DNA of 8,057 nucleotides. It comes from CAVSWN01 sp046728115. Lineage in GTDB: Bacteria; Acidobacteriota; Vicinamibacteria; Vicinamibacterales; CAVVIG01. A program made the position numbers and the translations under genes. The stretch is from assembly GCA_046728115.1 (NCBI GenBank), contig JBKPDW010000478.1:1-8057 (forward strand), written 5' to 3'. The notes under the pieces were generated by a model. The model saw nothing but the letters and a program-made list of their open reading frames with translations. It searched no databases and had not been told where the DNA came from. Shown piece by piece: positions 1 to 5,567 of the stretch. Numbering within the stretch: position 1 is the first letter of the stretch; every line of letters starts with the position of its first letter.

Positions 1-231
1 AACGCTATCCTGGACGACCTCAAGGGCGTGACCGCCACCGTGAAGGAGGAAACCAATCGCGTCGATAATGCCATCCGGTCGACGATGGAGCGTGTGGACG
101 ACACGGCGGATCGCGTGCGGTCGAACATGCGCGCGAAGACCAGTCGTGTAGTCGGATTCATCCGCGGCCTGCGCGTTGCGATTGAAACGTTCTTGTCGAC
201 GAGCGGCGAGCCGCACGCCCGGCGCGGCTGA
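1..231 (+). CDS. Hypothetical amphipathic-helix protein, C-terminal part (5' end outside window)
   Basis: An open frame runs in from the left edge and stops at TGA 229-231, giving 76 visible residues. The visible part is rich in charged residues and has a regular hydrophobic spacing (for example VDNAIRSTMERV and DDTADRVRSNM), as expected of a long amphipathic helix or coiled coil. It ends in a basic tail (PHARRG). No catalytic motif is visible. It sits 47 bp upstream of the YtxH-domain gene on the same strand, so the two are probably co-transcribed. Proteins with this helical character next to YtxH genes often carry an N-terminal membrane anchor (DUF948-like), but that part would lie outside the window and cannot be confirmed. 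A GTG at 28 is an internal in-frame codon; the frame is open upstream of it, so it is unlikely to be the start. Confidence 0.7.
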   Translation, partial: NAILDDLKGVTATVKEETNRVDNAIRSTMERVDDTADRVRSNMRAKTSRVVGFIRGLRVAIETFLSTSGEPHARRG

Positions 232-241
232 CCTGCTGAAT

Positions 242-259
242 CTACTCGACCTACTCGAC
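242..259 (+). repeat. Two tandem 9-bp copies (CTACTCGAC) in the intergenic gap
   Basis: CTACTCGAC occurs at 242-250 and again at 251-259, immediately upstream of the YtxH ribosome binding site. It is a minor slippage-type repeat. No function is evident. Confidence 0.6.
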
Positions 260-265
260 CTTTGT

Positions 266-270
266 GGAGG
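266..270 (+). promoter_or_regulatory. Shine-Dalgarno site GGAGG of the YtxH gene
   Basis: GGAGG lies 8 nt before ATG 279. It decides the start: an in-frame GTG at 264 overlaps the site itself and would have no site of its own, so ATG 279 is preferred. Confidence 0.85.
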
Positions 271-278
271 AACACGCC

Positions 279-695
279 ATGGGAGACGGATACGATCGAT
301 TCGAGAACGAAGGGGGCGGCGGTGGCAGCTTCGTGATGGGGCTGCTCACTGGAACCGTCTTGGGTGCGGGCCTGGGCATGTTGTTCGCGCCGAAATCCGG
401 TTCGGAACTGCGGGGACAGCTGTCCGAGCAAGCGGGGAACCTGAAGAATACGGCGTCGCAGGGCGTGCGCAAGGCGACGCAGGTGGCCAGCGATCTGGCC
501 GATCGTGGGCGCGATTACGTCGACAAAGCGCGTGACGCGGTGTCGCGCGGGACCGACGAAGCGCAGCGGTACGTGGAGAAAGCGCGCGACGCAGTGTCGC
601 GCGGGACCGACGAAGCGCAGCGGTACGTGAAGGAAGCCACGTCGACTCCGCCGTCGAGCAGCACGTACTCGTCGGGACCGACGTCGAGGAGCTGA
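279..695 (+). CDS. YtxH domain-containing protein with duplicated helical repeat
   Basis: This is a 138-aa protein that starts at ATG 279 behind GGAGG. Residues 1-16 are acidic and end in a Gly run. Residues 17-37 form one hydrophobic Gly-rich membrane span (SFVMGLLTGTVLGAGLGMLF), followed directly by APKSGSELRGQL, the hallmark junction of the YtxH family (general-stress, membrane-anchored small proteins of unknown biochemistry). The rest, residues 45-120, is a long charged helix in the style of apolipoprotein or LEA proteins. It contains an 18-residue unit repeated in tandem (82-99 and 100-117; RGTDEAQRYV ends each copy). The tail (121-138) is Ser/Thr/Pro-rich and probably disordered. The 65-aa gene begins 4 nt after its stop, so the two are translationally coupled. 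A role in envelope or general stress is inferred from the family. Confidence 0.88.
   Translation: MGDGYDRFENEGGGGGSFVMGLLTGTVLGAGLGMLFAPKSGSELRGQLSEQAGNLKNTASQGVRKATQVASDLADRGRDYVDKARDAVSRGTDEAQRYVEKARDAVSRGTDEAQRYVKEATSTPPSSSTYSSGPTSRS
522..629 (+). repeat. In-frame 54-bp tandem duplication inside the YtxH gene
   Basis: Unit 1 is 522-575 and unit 2 is 576-629. They differ at only three bases (GAC/GAG, CGT/CGC, GCG/GCA), and the last 36 bases of each unit are identical. Each encodes 18 residues and only the first differs (D/E). The high DNA identity, including at synonymous sites, points to a recent duplication. Confidence 0.95.
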
Positions 696-699
696 AGGG

Positions 700-897
700 G
701 TGACGAGCACTGCGGCGCGCACGGTTGCGAACGCGGTGCTCGTTTCGGCCGGTGTTGGCGCCGCGTATCTGATCTGGCGGAGGCCCAAGCTTCGTCGATT
801 GGCGATCGGCGCCATTCGAATCTGGCTGCGTGCTGGCGTTCCGTACGTGCTGGCGGAGACGCGACGGGCGTGGGTAGAGTCGAGCCGGGCCGCCTGA
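700..897 (+). CDS. Small single-span membrane protein, unknown function
   Basis: This is a 65-aa protein starting at GTG 700, only 4 nt after the YtxH stop, with a GAGGAG purine run at 686-691 as ribosome binding site. Residues 8-26 (TVANAVLVSAGVGAAYLIW) form one hydrophobic segment. It is followed by the basic stretch RRPKLRR, which predicts the C-terminus in the cytoplasm. A second amphipathic stretch (residues 34-53) contains aromatic residues and Arg and may lie along the membrane. I do not recognise the family and no catalytic motif is visible. Its position between a YtxH protein and a YihY/BrkB membrane protein suggests an accessory envelope role. The ORF is convincing because of its tight coupling on both sides (4 nt upstream, 12 nt downstream) and its membrane topology signal. 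Confidence 0.72.
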   Translation: MTSTAARTVANAVLVSAGVGAAYLIWRRPKLRRLAIGAIRIWLRAGVPYVLAETRRAWVESSRAA

Positions 898-909
898 CAT
901 AGTGACGCC
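895..909 (+). promoter_or_regulatory. Candidate extended -10 (TGA CATAGT) for leaderless yihY-like mRNA
   Basis: CATAGT (898-903) is preceded by TGA and ends 6 nt before the GTG at 910. The TG of the extended -10 is formed by the stop codon of the 65-aa gene. No Shine-Dalgarno site precedes GTG 910. The hexamer matches TATAAT at 4 of 6 positions, including the A at position 2 and the T at position 6. No -35 is apparent. It is the weakest of the four such sites in the window. Confidence 0.35.
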
Positions 910-1803
910 GTGCGGTTGGCGCAGCGCGCGCGCGATATCACGCGCCTGACCGGCGAGTCGTTCTGGCGCGGGTTCCTCAACTTCTATAGCAGCGATAACC
1001 TGACGTACGCAGCGTCGATCGCGTACTACTCACTGCTGTCGCTGTTTCCATTCTTTCTTCTGGTCCTCGCACTGCTTGGCCACGTGACCGCGAACGCGGC
1101 GGATCGAGCGGCCGTTCTCGAGTTCGTCCTGCAGTATTTCCCGCGCCAGTTCGAATTCATCACCACTCAGCTCGAAGGCTTCAGCACGAACACGATCACG
1201 CTGAGCGTGGCCGGCGCGATCGGGTCGCTGTGGGGGGCCCTTGGCGTCTTCGGCGCGGTCAGCACGGCAGTCAACTACGCATGGGGTGTCGAGCGGCAGC
1301 GCAGCTTCTGGAAGCACAAGCTCTTTTCGTTCGCGATGCTTCTGGTCGCGGGCTCGATGCTGATGCTGGCGCTCCTGCTCGTCAGCGCGTCGCAGGTCGT
1401 GAGCGCCACCTGGTTTGCGGGAGTCCTCGCCCGTTTTCCGGGGCTCGGCATCCTGCGCAGCCTGACCGTCCGTTCCACTACGACATTGCTCTTCATCGCC
1501 GTCGTCGGATTCGTCTTCTACTTCGTGCCGAACGCGAAGGTGCGTTTTCGCGATGTGTGGGTCGGCGCGATCGTGACAGGGCTGCTGTGGAAAGGAGCGC
1601 TCGAAGGATTCTCCTGGTATATACGCGACATGTCACGCTTCACGCGCGTCAACGGCTCCATCGCGGCTGTCGTGGTGTTTCTCGTGTGGGTGTACGTGCA
1701 GGCGGTGATTCTCTTGTACGGCGCGGAGTTCACCGCCGCGTATGCCAGACTCCGGCGCGGCCGGCCGGAAGAAGTGCCGGCTGCGCCAACGCCGCGTACC
1801 TGA
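910..1803 (+). CDS. YihY/virulence factor BrkB family inner-membrane protein
   Basis: This is a 297-aa polytopic membrane protein, about the usual family length. The BrkB signature is visible: an N-terminal cytoplasmic helix, then the conserved LTYAASIAYYSLLSLFPF block (31-48) entering membrane span 1. Further hydrophobic segments lie at about 97-121, 137-160, 187-206, 214-236 and 248-277, giving six spans in total. The family motif FVPNAKVRFRDVWVGA (205-220) and the closing block NGSIAAVVVFLVWVYVQ with ILLYGAEF (248-274) are both present. Family members were once misnamed RNase BN; their actual function is unsettled, and an envelope or transport role has been proposed. The tail (282-297) is Arg/Pro-rich and cytoplasmic. 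The start is GTG 910: an in-frame stop at 895 rules out a longer protein. There is no Shine-Dalgarno site, so expression depends on coupling to the upstream gene (12-nt gap) or on a leaderless transcript. Confidence 0.93.
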   Translation: MRLAQRARDITRLTGESFWRGFLNFYSSDNLTYAASIAYYSLLSLFPFFLLVLALLGHVTANAADRAAVLEFVLQYFPRQFEFITTQLEGFSTNTITLSVAGAIGSLWGALGVFGAVSTAVNYAWGVERQRSFWKHKLFSFAMLLVAGSMLMLALLLVSASQVVSATWFAGVLARFPGLGILRSLTVRSTTTLLFIAVVGFVFYFVPNAKVRFRDVWVGAIVTGLLWKGALEGFSWYIRDMSRFTRVNGSIAAVVVFLVWVYVQAVILLYGAEFTAAYARLRRGRPEEVPAAPTPRT

Positions 1804-1836
1804 CATCTGAACGTACAGTTGATGAATTGGAGCGTT

Positions 1837-1880
1837 GGAGAGTTGGCGATTCGATCCTGTGGACGAACCGCCAAGTCTCC
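1837..1880. terminator. Strong imperfect hairpin between convergent genes, putative bidirectional terminator
   Basis: Bases 1837-1857 pair with 1861-1880 around a 3-nt TGT loop. By hand I count 18 base pairs, two mismatches and one bulged A. It lies 33 bp past the yihY-like stop and 16 bp past the minus-strand PfpI stop, the expected place for a shared terminator. No T-tract follows on either strand, so it may work as a 3'-end stabiliser or a pause structure rather than a classical intrinsic terminator. The following bases (1881-1897) can also pair with the left arm, giving an alternative fold. Confidence 0.5.
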
Positions 1881-1896
1881 GAACTCGCCAATCGCG

Positions 1897-2439
1897 CTAG
1901 ACGTGGACTCTTGCGAGCGCGCGGATGATCGCGTCGCAGAAAAGGGGCACGTCGTCCGGCTTGCGTGACGTAATCATGTTTCCGTCTTCGACGACCGGCT
2001 TGTCCACATAGAGGCCGCCGGCGTTCTTCACATCGATCGCGATCGACGGCCAACAGGTGAGCGTGCGTCCTCGCAGGGCGTTGGCAGATATCAAAAGCTG
2101 CGGGCCGTGGCAGATCGCAGCGACGGGTTTGCCGCTATCGATCGCCTCTCGCGTCAGGTCGACCATCGCGTGCCGCATGCGCATTCTGTCGGGCGCGTGA
2201 CCACCAGGAATGACGAGCGCGTCGAAGTTCTTCATCCGCGCCGCGCCGGCGGCGATATCGGAGGTGACCGCGGTGCCGCGCTTGCCCTTGAATTCCGTGC
2301 CGGCGGTCGGTCCGACCAGCGTCACCGTCGCGCCGGCCGCGCGCAGCGCCTCGAGCGGACCCGTGAGTTCGCGATCCTCGAACTCGTCTTCGATGAGCAT
2401 CGCAACGCGTCTGCCCGACACCGTCAACGGATCGGTCAT
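1897..2439 (-). CDS. PfpI/DJ-1 family type 1 glutamine amidotransferase-like protein
   Basis: This is a 180-aa protein, a normal length for the PfpI branch of the DJ-1/ThiJ/PfpI superfamily (cytoplasmic; members are reported as peptidases, chaperones or deglycases). The nucleophile elbow AICHGP places the catalytic Cys at 110 with His111. The Glu of the EFED motif (Glu21) corresponds to the conserved active-site acid of archaeal PfpI. VIPGGHAPDRMR (77-88) and the GTEFKGKRG block (47-55) are also typical. Start choice: ATG 2439 lies 6 nt after a TACAAT hexamer and has no Shine-Dalgarno site. A GTG at 2463 would add 8 residues but lies upstream of that hexamer. It is divergent from the DUF255 gene across 82 bp. 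A stress-protection role (carbonyl or oxidative) is inferred from the family; the exact reaction cannot be read from sequence. Confidence 0.93.
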   Translation of the reverse strand: MTDPLTVSGRRVAMLIEDEFEDRELTGPLEALRAAGATVTLVGPTAGTEFKGKRGTAVTSDIAAGAARMKNFDALVIPGGHAPDRMRMRHAMVDLTREAIDSGKPVAAICHGPQLLISANALRGRTLTCWPSIAIDVKNAGGLYVDKPVVEDGNMITSRKPDDVPLFCDAIIRALARVHV

Positions 2440-2451
2440 CGCGCGATTGTA
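2440..2451 (-). promoter_or_regulatory. -10 element TACAAT, leaderless start of the PfpI gene
   Basis: Reading the minus strand, TACAAT (2451-2446) is followed by CGCGCG and then ATG 2439. This matches TATAAT at 5 of 6 positions and places the expected transcription start at or next to the A of the ATG. I see no good -35 at 17 bp. Confidence 0.55.
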
Positions 2452-2492
2452 CCCTCGTTGCACCGCTGACGGCTGAGAGCCGATTGAACATT

Positions 2493-2502
2493 GCCAATTG
2501 GC
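2493..2502. promoter_or_regulatory. 10-bp perfect palindrome GCCAATTGGC in the divergent promoter region
   Basis: The palindrome lies in the 82-bp gap between the divergent PfpI and DUF255 genes, ending 4 nt before the extended -10 of the DUF255 gene. That is where an operator would sit, but a single short palindrome is weak evidence. Confidence 0.3.
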
Positions 2503-2506
2503 CAGG

Positions 2507-2521
2507 TGTCATAATGGGCCG
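2507..2521 (+). promoter_or_regulatory. Extended -10 TGT CATAAT, leaderless start of the DUF255 gene
   Basis: TGT (2507-2509) plus CATAAT (2510-2515) form an extended -10. The hexamer matches the consensus at 5 of 6 positions and ends 6 nt (GGGCCG) before ATG 2522. A possible -35, TTGAAC (2484-2489), is 20 bp away, which is too long to be ideal, but an extended -10 can work without one. No Shine-Dalgarno site is present. Confidence 0.6.
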
Positions 2522-4663
2522 ATGAATAGACTCGCGCGCGAGCACAGCCCGTATCTGCTGCAGCATGCGCAAAATCCCGTCGACTGGTTTTCGTGGGGCG
2601 AAGAAGCGTTCGAGAAGGCTCGCGCCGACAACAAGCCCATTTTTCTCTCGATTGGGTACTCCACATGCCACTGGTGTCACGTGATGGAGCACGAGTCGTT
2701 CGAGAACGACGCGGTCGCGGCGGTGCTCAACGATTCGTTCGTGTCGATCAAGGTCGATCGCGAGGAGCGACCGGACGTCGATCGTGTCTACATGTCGTTC
2801 GTGCAGGCCACGACCGGATCGGGCGGCTGGCCGATGAGCGTGTGGCTCACGCCTGAATTGAAGCCCTTCTATGGCGGCACATACTTCCCGCCGGCATCGC
2901 GCTGGGGCAGGCCCGGGTTCGTCGAGATCCTGCAGGAAATCGCGCGCGTCTGGCGAGACGAACGCGGTCGCGTGCTCGAATCGGCGTCTGCGGTGACCGA
3001 ACGGCTTCGATCGCTCGAGCAGGCGGCGCCGGTGTGGACTGTTCCCACTGGCGATGCGCTCGCGGCAACCGTCCGACAGTTCAAGCAGGCGTTCGACGCA
3101 CGACGCGGCGGCTTCGGAGAGGCGCCGAAATTTCCGCGACCGTCGGAACTGCTGTTTCTGCTCCGCGAGCATGCCCGCACCGGGGACACCGAAACGCGCG
3201 AGATGGTGTTGCGCACGCTTCGATCGATGGCGCTTGGCGGTATGCGCGATCACGTCGGGGGCGGATTTCATCGCTATTCGGTCGATGCCGCCTGGCGCGT
3301 CCCTCACTTCGAGAAGATGCTGTACGACCAGGCGCAGCTGACGCTCGCGTTCATCGAAGGCGCCCTCGTTGCTGCCGATCCGTTCTATGCGGAAGTAGCC
3401 GAAGACACCGTCCTGTACGTCCTCCGCGAGATGACGGACGAACACGGCGGGTTCTATTCGGCCGAAGACGCCGATTCGGTGCCGCCCGAGGAATCCGATG
3501 CCGCCACCGCGCGCAAGCAAGAGGGTGCGTTCTACCTGTGGCGCGCGGCCGAAATCGATTTGCTGCTTGGAGCAGACGCCGAGACGATCAAGCTGCGATT
3601 TGGCATCGAACCCGACGGCAACGCGCCCCAGGATCCGCAGCAGGAATTCACCGGCAAGAACCTGTTGTATGTGGCTCGTTCGCTCGAGGATCTGGCCGAG
3701 CGCACCGGCTCGACGCCGGCGGCCGTCGCGGACGTGCTGAACCGATCGCGCACGCGCATGTTCCATGCGCGGCTCGGCCGTCCCCGCCCCCATCGCGACG
3801 ACAAGGTGCTCACGGCCTGGAACGGTCTGATGATCGCGGCCTGCGCGCGGCTGGCGCGCTATCTCCGCGGTCGCGACGCCGATAGTCGTAGCGCAGCGTC
3901 GAAGTATCTGGAGGCGGCAAGGCGCGCAGCTGCCTTCATTCGCGCCAGCATGTGGAACGCCGAGTCGCGTACGCTGCTGCGGCGATATCGCAATGGCGAT
4001 GCCGACATCGAGGCGTACGCCGAAGACTACGCATACCTGATCTTCGGTCTCCTCGAGCTGTTTCAGGCCGACGGTGACGTGTCGTGGCTGACGTGGATTC
4101 GGACCCTGCAGGAACGGCAGGACGAACTGTTCTGGGACGAGGCCGCCGGCGGCTGGTTCAGCACGTCGGGCAGGGATCAGAGTGTCCTCCTTCGGATGAA
4201 AGAGGACTACGATGGCGCGGAGCCGTCGGCGAGCGCGATTGCGGTGATGAACCTGCTGACGCTCACGCACCTCGTACCGAACCCTCAGTGGACGGATCGC
4301 ATAGACCGTACGCTGCGGTTGTTCGGTGCGCGACTCGAGCAGATGGGAAGGGCCGTGCCGATGATGGCGTCGGCACTGTCCGTCTATGTCGCGGGTCTCC
4401 AGCAAATCGTGATCGTGGACGGCGACGACGCGCCCGGATCAGACGCGCTCGAACGTGCGGTCGCGACGCACTATCTGCCGTTCGCGTTCGCGCTTCGCGT
4501 CCGACGCGAACACCAGGCTGCGATCGGCAAGAGCCTGCCGTTTGTGGCAGCCATGGATGCGATCGACGGCCACGCGGCCGCGTACGTGTGCACCAACTTC
4601 ACCTGCCGTCGGCCGGTGACGAACCCCGACGCGCTGGAAGAAGAGCTGAAAGCTGCCGTATGA
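2522..4663 (+). CDS. DUF255 thioredoxin-fold protein (YyaL/SPATA20-like)
   Basis: This is a 713-aa cytoplasmic protein, close to the usual length of the family that includes Bacillus YyaL and animal SPATA20. The N-terminal thioredoxin-like domain (about 1-165) opens with the signature NRLAREHSPYLLQHAQNPVDW. It carries the CHWCH redox-type motif (Cys49, Cys52), the KVDREERPDVD block (77-87) and GGWP (101-104). The remainder resembles an alpha/alpha barrel of the glycosidase or epimerase-like type, with HFEKMLYDQ (262-270) and DDKVLTAWNG (426-435). The C-terminus has the conserved CTNFTCRRPV pair of cysteines (690 and 695), characteristic of full-length members. The biochemical function of the family is unknown. 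ATG 2522 is chosen because it begins the conserved block and follows an extended -10 by 6 nt; an in-frame TTG at 2498 would put eight unconserved residues upstream. The stop overlaps the next start through ATGA. Confidence 0.95.
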   Translation: MNRLAREHSPYLLQHAQNPVDWFSWGEEAFEKARADNKPIFLSIGYSTCHWCHVMEHESFENDAVAAVLNDSFVSIKVDREERPDVDRVYMSFVQATTGSGGWPMSVWLTPELKPFYGGTYFPPASRWGRPGFVEILQEIARVWRDERGRVLESASAVTERLRSLEQAAPVWTVPTGDALAATVRQFKQAFDARRGGFGEAPKFPRPSELLFLLREHARTGDTETREMVLRTLRSMALGGMRDHVGGGFHRYSVDAAWRVPHFEKMLYDQAQLTLAFIEGALVAADPFYAEVAEDTVLYVLREMTDEHGGFYSAEDADSVPPEESDAATARKQEGAFYLWRAAEIDLLLGADAETIKLRFGIEPDGNAPQDPQQEFTGKNLLYVARSLEDLAERTGSTPAAVADVLNRSRTRMFHARLGRPRPHRDDKVLTAWNGLMIAACARLARYLRGRDADSRSAASKYLEAARRAAAFIRASMWNAESRTLLRRYRNGDADIEAYAEDYAYLIFGLLELFQADGDVSWLTWIRTLQERQDELFWDEAAGGWFSTSGRDQSVLLRMKEDYDGAEPSASAIAVMNLLTLTHLVPNPQWTDRIDRTLRLFGARLEQMGRAVPMMASALSVYVAGLQQIVIVDGDDAPGSDALERAVATHYLPFAFALRVRREHQAAIGKSLPFVAAMDAIDGHAAAYVCTNFTCRRPVTNPDALEEELKAAV

Positions 4664-5019
4664 AGGTTCCCGTCGACATCTGGCTGCGCGGCACCGACTT
4701 CGCGAGAACCGACACCATCGAAGGCATCGCACGCACGCCCGACGCGTGGACTGACGATGACGTTCGTGCGGTCCTGGAGGGAATGCTGCGGGCCATGGAT
4801 CGTCAGCAGCGGCCCGGGGAGGCCGATCGCTCGATTGCACTGCGCGGCCTGAGCTGGATCGTGAATCCGTACGACGAAGGCGGTGTGGTGATTGCCGTCG
4901 AGATCACCCTCGGCGCGGCCGTGGCAGGTCCGTTCGATGTCGAGAAAGCGAAGCTGGAACAGATGATTACACGTGTGTTGGCGACGTCTGGCGCTCCCGC
5001 GTCATCAACGGTTCACTGA
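4660..5019 (+). CDS. Conserved-looking hypothetical protein coupled to DUF255
   Basis: This is a 119-aa protein starting at ATG 4660, which overlaps the DUF255 stop in an ATGA arrangement; a GAAGAAGAG purine run upstream can serve for re-initiation. The same frame is open far upstream (to 4084), but that part lies inside the DUF255 gene and is a shadow. The protein looks like a small mixed alpha/beta domain. Residues 1-8 (MKVPVDIW) and 71-87 (beta-rich, GGVVIAVEITLGAAVAG) appear to be strands, and 33-60 form a charged helix region with RAMDRQQRPGEADR. There is no signal peptide, membrane span or cysteine. I do not recognise the family. The tight overlap argues for synthesis together with the DUF255 protein and perhaps interaction with it. 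Its 3' end overlaps the convergent MOSC gene by 15 bp. Confidence 0.82.
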   Translation: MKVPVDIWLRGTDFARTDTIEGIARTPDAWTDDDVRAVLEGMLRAMDRQQRPGEADRSIALRGLSWIVNPYDEGGVVIAVEITLGAAVAGPFDVEKAKLEQMITRVLATSGAPASSTVH

Positions 5020-5508
5020 CGCTTCGGCTGAAAGGCCCGCGCCCCGATCTACGTGAACCGGATCTCCCATCCTGACGATTCCGCCCTCGATCACCCGCGC
5101 GCAGACGCGGCTCCAGCCCGGGTGGAGCTTCTGTGAGACGCGCGTGAAATCGTTATTCAGAAAATAGGGCCCGAGGTTCACGCAGGGGCTCGCGTACTTC
5201 GTGATGAGCAGCCGGACCTCGCCAATCCGCAGTTCAACCCCGGGCGCGACGAGTCTCCAGTCCACGCCGGAAACCGTCAGGTTTTCGCCCGTGCTGCCGA
5301 CGGCGATCGGGTGTCCCTCGCGCTGCAGTCCGCGGATGACGTCGAGGGAATAGAGCACGACGGCGCGATCGGCGCCGCCGTGAAAACGCAGATCGCGCTG
5401 CCAGTCGCCGTCAAGGCCGCTTTCCGTGATGAACGCCTCGTACGCGCTCGTCTTCGGCACGCCGCCTCGCGACGTGTTGATCGATTCGAGACGTCCAACC
5501 GTGGGCAC
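5005..5508 (-). CDS. MOSC domain-containing protein (YiiM-like)
   Basis: This is a 167-aa protein built almost wholly of a MOSC domain, the beta-rich fold shared with the C-terminus of molybdenum-cofactor sulfurase. Family members bind or use the molybdenum cofactor, often in reducing N-hydroxylated compounds. Visible landmarks are the opening VGRLESINTSRGGVPK (4-19), the conserved FHGGADRAVVLYS (42-54), GSTGENLTVSG (71-81), and the likely cofactor Cys109 in KYASPCVNLGPYF. The start is GTG 5508. It begins the conserved domain and lies 6 nt after a TACCAT hexamer with an extended TG, whereas a start at 5607 would add 33 low-complexity Ser/Arg-rich residues that run through the divergent promoter region. 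The 3' end overlaps the convergent gene by 15 bp. No molybdenum-cofactor genes are nearby. Confidence 0.93.
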   Translation of the reverse strand: MPTVGRLESINTSRGGVPKTSAYEAFITESGLDGDWQRDLRFHGGADRAVVLYSLDVIRGLQREGHPIAVGSTGENLTVSGVDWRLVAPGVELRIGEVRLLITKYASPCVNLGPYFLNNDFTRVSQKLHPGWSRVCARVIEGGIVRMGDPVHVDRGAGLSAEASVNR

Positions 5509-5523
5509 CGTGCAATGGTACCA
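5509..5523 (-). promoter_or_regulatory. Extended -10 TGG TACCAT, leaderless start of the MOSC gene
   Basis: On the minus strand TGG (5523-5521) and TACCAT (5520-5515) are followed by TGCACG and then GTG 5508. The hexamer matches TATAAT at 4 of 6 positions with the key A and T retained, and it has the extended TG. There is no Shine-Dalgarno site. Confidence 0.5.
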
Positions 5524-5556
5524 GAGTCGCTCCCATGGTAATGGAACGCTCCTGCC

Positions 5557-5561
5557 GGAGG
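5557..5561 (+). promoter_or_regulatory. Shine-Dalgarno site GGAGG of the 65-aa hypothetical gene
   Basis: GGAGG lies 6 nt before ATG 5568. It selects this ATG over the in-frame ATGs at 5535 and 5541, which would read through the site. Confidence 0.8.
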
Positions 5562-5567
5562 AACGTG

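Noticed and set aside
346..900. 184-codon minus-strand frame opposite YtxH and the 65-aa gene
   Set aside because: The repetitive Arg/Ala/Ser sequence reflects the tandem repeat on the other strand. There is no start signal or domain.
1030..1928. Several frames overlapping the yihY-like gene on both strands
   Set aside because: All are shadows of the BrkB-family gene, with no start signals or recognisable domains.
2470..2482. Short stem CGGCT-GAG-AGCCG in the divergent gap
   Set aside because: A 5-bp stem is expected by chance at this GC content. It is not followed by a T-tract and lies upstream of both genes.
2135..4405. 756-codon open frame on the minus strand, opposite the DUF255 gene
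   Set aside because: It is antisense to a gene with clear family motifs, is extremely Arg/His-rich with no recognisable domain, and also runs into the PfpI gene in a different frame. Long antisense frames are common in high-GC DNA with G/C-biased third codon positions.
4084..4659. Upstream extension of the 119-aa gene (to 311 codons)
   Set aside because: This part lies inside DUF255 in another frame and has shadow composition (Arg/Gly-rich). The ATGA start at 4660 explains the real gene.
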